A DNA stretch of 22,592 nucleotides from contig CADBFL010000027.1 in assembly GCA_902793875.1 (NCBI GenBank), positions 1,399 through 23,990 of the forward strand. Direction: 5' to 3'. Below the pieces are notes generated by a model. It made no database searches and was not told the DNA's origin. It saw nothing but the letters and a program-made list of their open reading frames with translations. This DNA is from an uncultured Eubacteriales bacterium. GTDB taxonomy: Bacteria > Bacillota > Clostridia > Peptostreptococcales > Anaerovoracaceae. The position numbers were made by a program, and so were the translations under genes. Below, in pieces: positions 1 to 6,775 of the stretch; position 1 is the stretch's first letter, and every line of letters starts with the position of its first letter.

Positions 1-927
1 CTGTGACGCAGAGAAGCGTTTTATCCAGTCGATCGTGCCGGCAAGATCGTTTATGAAGAAGGTCGGGTCATACTGATCCGCGGACGGAATGTCGCGGCTG
101 CTCTGGCAGCCGATGATGTCGAAGCCGGCCCGGCATCCGGATGAGAGCATCTTCGAGGCAAGCTGTATGAACTGCCTGTTGCAGTATCTGTTGCCTGTGA
201 TGAAGAGGAGCTTTTCCGATGCGGAAAGAGGCTGCTTTCTGAGATAAAAGTCAAGGCTGTCGAAGGTGTCGGCGCGCCTTAGATGCGGCTCTGTGGACGG
301 AGCCGCAAACACTCTGTACGCGCGGCCGTCCGGGGCGTCCTGAAATGTCCTGATGCATGAGACGCTGTTGAGGTTCCTGTCGCTTGCGAAGTCGTCTTCG
401 TATTTCAGGGGGTCGAGTCCGAAAGCGTTCGCCACGGCCTCGGCCATTACGCCGAATTCGGTCTCGCAGGCAGAGCTGAACTTCGATGAAACTCTCTCCG
501 CAGGATTGACGGGACGGTAGCAGGCTATGCCGTCGATGCTGAGGGTATTCCCGTTTACAAGAGACGGCGCCCTCAGAGCCCTGATGTTGCAGGCGTTTAG
601 GCTGCCGCCGAGTATGATGATCCGGCTGCAGCCACCGTTCAGCGGCTCGCTGATATCCAGAGCGCCGAGCTCTCTCAGGAGAGGATAGAGCCCGTACCTG
701 AGTTCCATGAGCTCCGCGCGAGACTTCATGGCCTGCTCTTCGATGACCCTGCCGTCTTCGGACTTTCTGGCGCCGAACAGCGCGCCGAGACTGTCCGGGC
801 CGCATCCAAGCAAAGAGCAGATGCCTGAAAGGGCATCCGACTCCATGAAAGAGGCGAACTGCTTATTGAGACGGCTGATCTGCTCTTCGCGGCTTAGCGA
901 AGAGTCAGGCATGGTGAAACGTATCAT
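1..927 (-). CDS. Conserved hypothetical protein, 3' end cut by window edge
   Basis: The minus-strand frame is open from an ATG at 927 to the first base of the window, 309 codons with no stop, so the C-terminus is missing. An in-frame ATG at 912 is an alternative start (…FTMPDSS); neither has a clear Shine-Dalgarno site. Visible landmarks are an N-terminal helical part, a hydrophobic strand followed by glycines (RIIILGGSLNAC, about residue 101 on), a charged block (APSTEPHLRRADTFDSLDFY), a second strand (LLFITGNRYCNRQF), and GFDIIGCQSSRDIPSADQ near the end of the visible part. The alternating strand/helix pattern suggests a Rossmann-like alpha/beta fold, but I do not recognise the family and assign no function. 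It lacks signal peptide and membrane segments. It is divergent from murC. A decayed fragment of a paralogue lies at 6561-6620, so the family was present in more than one copy here. Confidence 0.75.
   Translation of the reverse strand, partial: MIRFTMPDSSLSREEQISRLNKQFASFMESDALSGICSLLGCGPDSLGALFGARKSEDGRVIEEQAMKSRAELMELRYGLYPLLRELGALDISEPLNGGCSRIIILGGSLNACNIRALRAPSLVNGNTLSIDGIACYRPVNPAERVSSKFSSACETEFGVMAEAVANAFGLDPLKYEDDFASDRNLNSVSCIRTFQDAPDGRAYRVFAAPSTEPHLRRADTFDSLDFYLRKQPLSASEKLLFITGNRYCNRQFIQLASKMLSSGCRAGFDIIGCQSSRDIPSADQYDPTFFINDLAGTIDWIKRFSASQ
883..904. repeat. 8-bp perfect inverted repeat in the divergent 5' region
   Basis: CTCTTCGC, a 6-nt spacer, then GCGAAGAG. It lies inside the first codons of the minus-strand gene and ends 40 bp before the murC start codon. 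It could be an operator or an RNA hairpin, or be fortuitous coding sequence. No U-tract follows, so it is not an obvious terminator. Confidence 0.4.
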
Positions 928-933
928 AATGGG

Positions 934-942
934 AGTATAGCA
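934..942 (-). promoter_or_regulatory. Possible extended -10 promoter for the minus-strand gene
   Basis: Read on the minus strand this is TGCTATACT, a TGn-extended -10 with 5 of 6 matches to TATAAT. No good -35 is seen. The predicted transcription start falls at about 926-927, on the first ATG, so either translation is leaderless or the ATG at 912 is used. The weak leader makes this tentative. Confidence 0.3.
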
Positions 943-944
943 CA

Positions 945-2303
945 TTGATATACATGGTTGGTATAGGGGGCGCCAGCATGTCCGGCCTGGCCCTCATACT
1001 AAGAGAAAAAGGATATGAGGTCAGAGGATCCGACACTATGGACAGCGCGAATGTCCGCATGCTGAGAGAGCGGGGCATAGAGGTCTGCCTGGGCGCAGAC
1101 ACAGACGCGGTAAGATCCGCCGAACTGGTCGTGTATACTGCCGCCGTATCCGAAAACGACCCGGAGCTCAGGGCGGCCCGGGAAGCCGGGATACCCGTGA
1201 TCGGAAGAGCCGAGCTGCTCGGAAGGATATCTTCTGATTTCGGACAGGTTGCTGCGATATGCGGCACGCACGGAAAAACCACGACGACATCCATGACCGC
1301 GCAGATAATGGTCGAATGCGGAATGGATCCGTCCGTACATATAGGAGGCGTCCTTGACGCGATAGGAGGAGGCGTAAGGCTCGGACACAGCGATATATTC
1401 CTGACCGAGGCGTGCGAGTACAGGCGAAGCTTCATGAGTCTTGAGCCTGATCACATAGTCATCCTCAACATAGATGAGGACCACCTTGACTACTACAGGG
1501 ACATAGGCGAGATAGAGGAAGCCTTCGGGGATTTTCTCAGAAAACTGCCTGATGACGGCTGGGCGCTCGGATACGGAGAGGACCCGAGGATCATGAGGCA
1601 GCTCGAAAAACTGCCGTGCGACTACGAGACCTTCGGCATTTCGGGCATATGCGACTACCACATGAACAATATCGTCGAGGATGAGCTGGGATATGTCAGC
1701 TTCGACATGTGTTATCACGGCGACGCATTCGGAAGGGTGGAACTGTCGGTGCCGGGAGCATTCAATGCCCTGAACGCGCTCGCTGCTCTGGCCCTGTGCC
1801 ATCACATGGGAGCGTACATGGATCTTGCCGTCAGCGCAGCATCCTCTTTTACCGGCGCGCGCCGGAGATTCGAGAAGACCGGAGAACTGAACGGAGCCGA
1901 GCTCTTCCATGATTACGGCCATAATCCTGCTGAGATGAGGAACGCGGTGTACATCGCCAGAAGGCGGTGCAAAGGAAAGCTCTGGGTCGTGGTGCAGCCT
2001 CATACCTACAGCAGGGTCAAGACTCTGTTTGACGGCTATCTCACATGCACTCAGGGTGCCGACGTGACGCTGGTAACGGATATCTTCGCGGCAAGGGAGA
2101 CCGATCCCGAGGATATCGATTCGGGCATGATCGTGGAGGCGATGAAAAAACGCGGTGTGAACGCGATACACACTCCGGGATTCGAAGATGCAGCGAAGCT
2201 GATCAGAGAAGGCGCCTCAGAAGGGGATCTCGTGATCACCATGGGCTGCGGAGACATATATAAGCTGAACGGAATGCTTTCGGAAAAAACGGAGGAAGAA
2301 TAA
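945..2303 (+). CDS. murC: UDP-N-acetylmuramate--L-alanine ligase (MurC)
   Basis: Cytoplasmic Mur ligase that adds L-alanine to UDP-MurNAc with ATP, the first step in building the peptidoglycan peptide stem. The 452-aa length is normal for MurC. The N-terminal nucleotide-binding motif GIGGASMSG is at residues 6-14, the ATP-binding P-loop GTHGKTTTT at 107-115, the clostridial MurC signature TEACEYRRSF follows, then NIDEDHLDYY, and the C-terminal HDYGHNP at 322-328. The start is TTG at 945: GGGAG at 931-935 lies 9 nt upstream, and starting at the ATG at 954 would cut into the first beta strand and leave an 18-nt gap. It overlaps the next gene by one base (TAATG), so the two are probably cotranslated. 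This is most likely the housekeeping MurC; a paralogue dedicated to another envelope ligation cannot be excluded. Confidence 0.93.
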   Translation: MIYMVGIGGASMSGLALILREKGYEVRGSDTMDSANVRMLRERGIEVCLGADTDAVRSAELVVYTAAVSENDPELRAAREAGIPVIGRAELLGRISSDFGQVAAICGTHGKTTTTSMTAQIMVECGMDPSVHIGGVLDAIGGGVRLGHSDIFLTEACEYRRSFMSLEPDHIVILNIDEDHLDYYRDIGEIEEAFGDFLRKLPDDGWALGYGEDPRIMRQLEKLPCDYETFGISGICDYHMNNIVEDELGYVSFDMCYHGDAFGRVELSVPGAFNALNALAALALCHHMGAYMDLAVSAASSFTGARRRFEKTGELNGAELFHDYGHNPAEMRNAVYIARRRCKGKLWVVVQPHTYSRVKTLFDGYLTCTQGADVTLVTDIFAARETDPEDIDSGMIVEAMKKRGVNAIHTPGFEDAAKLIREGASEGDLVITMGCGDIYKLNGMLSEKTEEE

Positions 2304-3463
2304 TGTCGTACCTGGATGATCTCAGTGAATACGAGCAGCTGCTGGGAGAAACCATAAGGGCAAAGAAAAAATATCTTGCTTCGGCGCTCGTGTCCGAGGC
2401 GGAGGAGTGCATTTCCATGATCGGCGGAGCTTCGGACCATGAGGCCTACACCGGGAGGGTCCTGCCGTACTGGGAGAAGTTCGGATATGTGCCGGAGGAG
2501 ATCTGGTTTCAGCTTGCCGGCTCGCGCGACAATGAAATGGACCCCGGGTGCATGCCGCATGATCTTTTGTACAATGAGATCATGCCGTATCTGAACAACA
2601 TGCAGTTCGCAGATGCGGTGACGGACAAAACGTATTATGAGATGTGGTTCCCCGATGCAAGACAGGCAAGGACCATATGCTGCAGGGCGGCAGGCATATA
2701 TTACGACGGGGGGATGAACATCATCAGCAGAGAGGAAGCGCTCGGGCTGTGCATGGACAGCGCATGCGAGATATTCATAAAGCCTTCGATCTACACCAGC
2801 GCCGCCAGAGGTATCAGCATGACGGATACCCGCTGCGCGGATATCGGAGATCTGGAAGTGATCTTTGAAAAAACGGGGATGAACTTCATAGTCCAGCAAA
2901 AGATAGAGATGCACCCGGAACTTGCGGCGCTGAACCCTGATTCCGTGCCTGTCGTACGGATAAATTCCCTTCTCATGGACGATGAGGTCCACATACTGTC
3001 GGAGGTCCTGAGAACAGGCGCCAAAGGGGGAAAAGTTCCTTTTCAGGAAAAAGGCGGCTATTACACCGAGATACTGAAGGATGGCAGCCCCTGCGATAAG
3101 GTGCTGTTCGTGGCGCATCATGAAAGTGATAACGGATGGTCGCGGGAACTCTCATGGAGAAGTGCGCGGGAATACGGATATTTTGACGGAAGCTACAGGG
3201 TGCCGATGATGGACAGGATGCGCAGGCTGGCAAAAAAGCTCCATCCCCGCCTGGCGCGCTTCAGATACATAGGATGGGATATTACACTGGACAGGGACGG
3301 CGAACCCGTGCTGATAGAAATCAATCTGGCTCCGGGCATACTGTGCGGACAGGTCTCGATATGCACGCCTGTGTTCGGAGACATGACCGACAGGGTCCTT
3401 GAGGATTTCTTCTTTGATCGCAGCCTTGAAAAAGTCCAGACGCAGGGCCTGCTGACGCAGTGA
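2303..3463 (+). CDS. ATP-grasp protein, sugar-transfer-associated type
   Basis: This 386-aa protein has a helical N-terminal third and a C-terminal ATP-grasp-like catalytic region. Supporting signs are EIFIKPS (about residue 154 on, the usual ATP-grasp lysine strand), FIVQQKIEMHPELAALN (hinge and ribose-binding region), VVRINSLL, and VLIEINLAPGI with E339 and N341 in the place of the Mg-binding residues. The overall pattern matches the sugar-transfer-associated ATP-grasp family often found in polysaccharide and envelope loci. ATP-grasp enzymes join a carboxylate to an amine or similar nucleophile through an acyl phosphate; the substrate here is unknown. The ATG at 2303 overlaps the murC stop, which suggests an envelope-related role. 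No signal peptide or membrane segment is seen. Family assignment is from remembered motifs. Confidence 0.75.
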   Translation: MSYLDDLSEYEQLLGETIRAKKKYLASALVSEAEECISMIGGASDHEAYTGRVLPYWEKFGYVPEEIWFQLAGSRDNEMDPGCMPHDLLYNEIMPYLNNMQFADAVTDKTYYEMWFPDARQARTICCRAAGIYYDGGMNIISREEALGLCMDSACEIFIKPSIYTSAARGISMTDTRCADIGDLEVIFEKTGMNFIVQQKIEMHPELAALNPDSVPVVRINSLLMDDEVHILSEVLRTGAKGGKVPFQEKGGYYTEILKDGSPCDKVLFVAHHESDNGWSRELSWRSAREYGYFDGSYRVPMMDRMRRLAKKLHPRLARFRYIGWDITLDRDGEPVLIEINLAPGILCGQVSICTPVFGDMTDRVLEDFFFDRSLEKVQTQGLLTQ

Positions 3464-3478
3464 AAAAAGGAAAAAGTA

Positions 3479-4120
3479 TTGATCAGGATCGGGAAACCTT
3501 ATGTTACCGAAAACGGGGACAGGGCGGAGCTCCGCGCGAAGGTGATGATCAGCGGAGACACGGCGGCCCGCTTTGCAGAAGAGACCGCAGGGCTGCCGAA
3601 TGTTTCGTGGCTCAACACATATGATTACCCTCCCGCGTCATGGGATGAGGAGGACAGCTCGCTCTGGTTCGCTGTGCCGGCCGGGTACGGGAAGTATCTC
3701 TGCGCAGAGAGGAGCGATGCCTTTGTCATCGCCTTTTTATGGTATGCGATGGTCACCGGCTCGGATATAAGCTTTGAAGCTCCTCTGTCGGAGAAACTCC
3801 ACGGCGGACTGACGCGGAAGCTGATCCCGGCTCTGGCAAAAGACGGGTACAGGGCGATAAAACTGGAAGGCCCGCTGAGCGATGAGCCTGTATGGAACGA
3901 AGGCGGGGTCGTGACGGGGATGTCCTGCGGAGCCGACGCCATGTATACTCTCCATGCCTACGGGGGAGAGGATGCGCCGGAGGGGATGAGGCTCACTCAT
4001 CTGGCGTATTACCATGCGGCTTACATGTTCCCGTTTGTCGAACCGCCTTATGATGTGGATGCGATAATTGCCGAGACCGAGCGCATGTACGAGATGCCGA
4101 CGGCAGAGCACGAATCTTGA
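3479..4120 (+). CDS. PP-loop (QueC/ExsB-like) protein, N-terminal part of a frameshifted gene
   Basis: 213 aa from a TTG start at 3479 with AAAGGA ending about 8 nt upstream; the gap to the ATP-grasp stop is 15 nt. Residues 1-140 are an N-terminal domain without a recognised function. GMSCGADAMYTLH (S149, G151, D153) is a variant of the SGGxDS pyrophosphate-binding loop of adenosine-nucleotide alpha-hydrolase enzymes. The frame stops at 4118, just where such proteins continue with a VDTNL-like strand. That strand and the rest of the protein follow in the next frame. Skipping one base (G4106) gives ...MPTA-STNLDRDF..., restoring one continuous protein of about 416 codons. The intact family uses ATP to activate a carbonyl or carboxyl group. 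The substrate here is unknown, and polysaccharide or peptidoglycan modification is only suggested by the neighbours. Confidence 0.65.
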   Translation: MIRIGKPYVTENGDRAELRAKVMISGDTAARFAEETAGLPNVSWLNTYDYPPASWDEEDSSLWFAVPAGYGKYLCAERSDAFVIAFLWYAMVTGSDISFEAPLSEKLHGGLTRKLIPALAKDGYRAIKLEGPLSDEPVWNEGGVVTGMSCGADAMYTLHAYGGEDAPEGMRLTHLAYYHAAYMFPFVEPPYDVDAIIAETERMYEMPTAEHES

Positions 4121-4730
4121 CAGGGATTTTTACCGGGGAGGAATGATATATACGGGGATGTACCGTTTCCTGAGCTGCACGCTGGCTCTTGAGCATCTCT
4201 TCTCCCTTTTTATCGTCTCGTCATCAGGCCATGGGCGCGACCTCGATGAGGCATCACTTTTTGTCCCGACCCAGAATTATGAGGATCTGATATGCGGAAA
4301 CTGCATGACTGAGACTCTGCGCTGCATGAACAGCGATCATCAGACCCGTATCGAAAAGCTGAAAGCGATAGCTGATGATCCGGATTTTCAGAGATATGCG
4401 GCGGTGTGCTTCAATGACAGCGAGGACGGCAGAGGCTGCGGCGAATGCAGCGGGTGCTGGAAGACCATGGTGCCGCTTGACATCCTCGGCAAACTGGACG
4501 GCTTCGGCGCGCGTTTCGATCTTGACAGATATTACAGGGAACGAAGATCTGTCTTTGCGGATCTCATAAACTTTTCATACAGACCTGAGGCGGCTTCGGT
4601 CAGGGAGAGCGTCAGGCAGATACTCGATCTGGCAGAAGAGACAGGCGGTGAGGCCGGAGCGGAATTCACAGAGGTCTGGCGGGAAATAAACGAACGGAAA
4701 GCGGCGGAAAATGGAAGACGGAATCAGTAA
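4068..4730 (+). CDS. PP-loop (QueC/ExsB-like) protein, C-terminal part of a frameshifted gene
   Basis: The open frame is 4068-4730, but family-like sequence only begins at about 4107 (STNLDRDF), so the upstream portion is probably out-of-frame sequence of the preceding fragment. If translated alone, ATG 4143 is the most plausible start, with the GGGGAGG next to it too close to act as a good ribosome site. The protein carries LALEHLFSLFIVSSSGHG, then CGNC, then DHQTRIEKLKAI and CGECSGCWKTMVPLDILGK (tgc at 4437). That CxxCxxC cluster followed by Arg/Lys-Thr-Met is typical of the C-terminus of this PP-loop family and probably binds zinc. It overlaps the MATE gene by 20 nt. With the previous entry it forms one gene broken by a +1 shift: an authentic pseudogene, a recoding site or a sequencing error. 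Confidence 0.6.
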   Translation: MPRPSACTRCRRQSTNLDRDFYRGGMIYTGMYRFLSCTLALEHLFSLFIVSSSGHGRDLDEASLFVPTQNYEDLICGNCMTETLRCMNSDHQTRIEKLKAIADDPDFQRYAAVCFNDSEDGRGCGECSGCWKTMVPLDILGKLDGFGARFDLDRYYRERRSVFADLINFSYRPEAASVRESVRQILDLAEETGGEAGAEFTEVWREINERKAAENGRRNQ

Positions 4731-6564
4731 AAGATTAGCAAAATACAGGCGCATGGGGGCGCTCAGCGCCCGCAAGCTCAGAGAGTATATCCCGCCGATG
4801 ATCATGACCAATCTGTCGTCGCTCCTGCTCCTTACGGTAGACGGGGTAGTGGCAGGCAATCTCATCGGACAGGATGCGCTTGCTTCCATCAATATTTTCT
4901 ATCCTGCCAGCATCCTTGCCGGGGCTGCGACCATGCTGGTCTCGGCCGGCGTATCGATAAGCCTTTCGACAGCCATGGGGAAGAACGATCAGGCGGAACT
5001 CGACCGTGTAAAGGGCATATCCCTGCGCGTCATGCTGATATCGGCCGCCGTCATCTCCATCATCCAGATACCTGTGATATGGCTGATCATAAGGTCCTAC
5101 GGACTGCCGGACGATATATTCGCGATGACGATGCAGTACGCCGTCGGCATAATGCTGTGCACACCGCTGGGGGTCGTTTCCTCTGTGGGCACATACCAGC
5201 TGCAGATAGCCGGAAAGATGAACGTTCTCATGAAGCTGTCTGTGATCGAGGGCGTCGGCAATCTGCTGTTCGACCTCTTCTTCATGGGTGTCCTGGATAC
5301 AGGGGTGGCCGGAGCCGGATTCGGTACCGCCTGCGCAAATGCTCTCAGATGCGGACTGACCGTCTTTTACATTGCCCGGTACACGGACATGTACAGGAGC
5401 AATACGAAGAAAGTAAGCGCAGCTGATGTCATGGGAGTGCTCTCGCCGGGCGTGCCTGATTTTTCATACGTAGTGGTGCGGGCCATGCAGAACTACCTGA
5501 TCATGAAGATACTGCTCGCTGCTTTCGGAACTTCCGGCGCAGCGATCAAAGGGGTATGCTCTCTCTGTTTCAACATCTCGTATGTTCTGATCGGCGGTAT
5601 AAGCGGAAGCATGAGACCGCTGATGGGTCTTTATGCCGGCGGAGAAGATAAAGAGGGCCTGCGCATACTGATGAGACAGGGGGCTGTCCTCAATATCATA
5701 GCTGCGGGGACGATGACTCTGGTGACAGGGCTGCGGCCGGAATTACTGTTTGCGATCAACGGGATCCGTGATATACCTGAAGGCGGCGCGCTGTCCCTCC
5801 GCTTATATGCGCTGTACATCGTGTTCAACGGCTTCGACTCGCTGTTCAGGATATACCTTACGAACCGCAAGGATACCCGGTTCACTACTTTGCTTACGCT
5901 CGTGGGCAGCGGCAGCATGCCGCTGTTTGCCTTCATACTGTGGAAGACGGCGCCGGCGCCGTACATATTCCTGGCGTATCTGGCTTCTGAGCTGGTGGTG
6001 TTTTCGATGTCCTGCGTCAGGTACCGCGGCTGGCTCGAAAAAGACAGAAAAGAGATCGAAGAGAACGGTCACGATATCGTGCTGTACATGACCGTGCATC
6101 CGGAAGAAGCCGTCGAAGCATCGAGAGAACTCAGAAGCTTTGCTGAAGATCACGGGATAAGCAGGAGGATCGCGTACCGCGTGGCGCTGTGCATGGAGGA
6201 GATGGTCGCCTACGCAAGGGCGGCGGAGGCCATAGGCCCGGTAATGAAGCTGATCGAAGAAAGCGAAGCGGATAAGAAACTCGCTGCTGTCGTGAGCATG
6301 GGAGGAACAGCACCGTGGACAGAAAAAGTGATGAAGGATACAGCCGACAGGCTGAGCGTAGAGGTCATAGTGAGGTTCAGGGGCGAACACGAGGCCATAT
6401 TCATCGAGCTCGATGACGGCAGGTGCATCGCTCTGGAAACGAGCGAGGTCTCCGGCAAGCTCATAACCGACAACTACGAGCTGCTCAGGAAGCTTGCGGA
6501 GAGCGTCGAATACCAGTACATACTGAACATGAACTACACCAGATTCACATTCAGAGAGAACTGA
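4711..6564 (+). CDS. MATE-family transporter fused to a C-terminal HATPase-like domain
   Basis: 617 aa. Residues about 25-445 are a polytopic membrane domain of MATE/MOP type with roughly twelve hydrophobic helices (for example LLLLTVDGVVAGNLIG near the start and ASINIFYP, the usual MATE TM1-2 pattern). These proteins export small molecules or lipid-linked precursors using an ion gradient. Residues about 455-617 are cytoplasmic and resemble RsbW/SpoIIAB-type HATPase domains: HPEEAVEASRELRSFAEDHG, CMEEMVAYA (494-502) at the N-box, and DDGR (568-571) at the G-box. The usual Asn of the N-box and the DxGxG glycine are missing, so ATP binding may be lost. The tail ends EYQYILNMNYTRFTF. The start ATG at 4711 is preceded by GGCGG and overlaps the upstream frame. 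An internally deleted copy lies at 8215-8337. Confidence 0.85.
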   Translation: MEDGISKRLAKYRRMGALSARKLREYIPPMIMTNLSSLLLLTVDGVVAGNLIGQDALASINIFYPASILAGAATMLVSAGVSISLSTAMGKNDQAELDRVKGISLRVMLISAAVISIIQIPVIWLIIRSYGLPDDIFAMTMQYAVGIMLCTPLGVVSSVGTYQLQIAGKMNVLMKLSVIEGVGNLLFDLFFMGVLDTGVAGAGFGTACANALRCGLTVFYIARYTDMYRSNTKKVSAADVMGVLSPGVPDFSYVVVRAMQNYLIMKILLAAFGTSGAAIKGVCSLCFNISYVLIGGISGSMRPLMGLYAGGEDKEGLRILMRQGAVLNIIAAGTMTLVTGLRPELLFAINGIRDIPEGGALSLRLYALYIVFNGFDSLFRIYLTNRKDTRFTTLLTLVGSGSMPLFAFILWKTAPAPYIFLAYLASELVVFSMSCVRYRGWLEKDRKEIEENGHDIVLYMTVHPEEAVEASRELRSFAEDHGISRRIAYRVALCMEEMVAYARAAEAIGPVMKLIEESEADKKLAAVVSMGGTAPWTEKVMKDTADRLSVEVIVRFRGEHEAIFIELDDGRCIALETSEVSGKLITDNYELLRKLAESVEYQYILNMNYTRFTFREN

Positions 6565-6620
6565 TCCGCGGACGGAATGACGCAGCAGCTTCTACGGCAG
6601 CCGATGATATCGAAGCCGGG
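6561..6620 (-). pseudogene. Fossil fragment of a paralogue of the left-edge hypothetical gene
   Basis: Bases 6561-6620 match 73-130 of this window, beginning with 19 identical bases (CTGATCCGCGGACGGAATG) and continuing with scattered differences through GCCGATGAT.TCGAAGCCGG. Read on the minus strand the fragment encodes GFDIIGCRRSCCVIPSADQ, against GFDIIGCQSSRDIPSADQ in the left-edge gene. It starts exactly at the stop codon of the MATE gene and has no intact reading frame of its own. The remaining intergenic sequence to 6775 shows only a possible 7-bp hairpin (GAAGCCG 6612-6618 with CGGCTTC 6629-6635, no U-tract) and no convincing promoter. Confidence 0.75.
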
Positions 6621-6775
6621 CAGGGAAACGGCTTCCCTCCGGTCACTTGCCCTGTCGCCGTCAGACGGGTAAAATCGTATATGATGTGAAGACAGATAAT
6701 ACTTAAAACGGCACTGCCTGATAAAAACAGAGGGGGAAATATCACATCCGGATGATATCAGGGAAGGGGACGAGA

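Noticed and set aside
251..805. 184-codon minus-strand open frame
   Set aside because: It is in a different frame from the real minus-strand gene (1-927), and its composition is Arg-rich and low in hydrophobic runs, typical of an out-of-frame shadow.
999..2171. 390-codon open frame antisense to murC
   Set aside because: murC in the sense strand is certain; the antisense product is His/Val/Arg-rich without motifs.
945..2303. MurC as part of the peptide system
   Set aside because: Typical housekeeping MurC motifs and length, and separated from the peptide locus by decayed genes.
2051..3121. 356-codon open frame antisense to murC and the ATP-grasp gene
   Set aside because: It spans two genes with clear family signatures in the other strand and shows no domain of its own.
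6612..6635. Possible terminator after the MATE gene
   Set aside because: A 7-bp stem with a 10-nt loop exists, but no T-tract follows.
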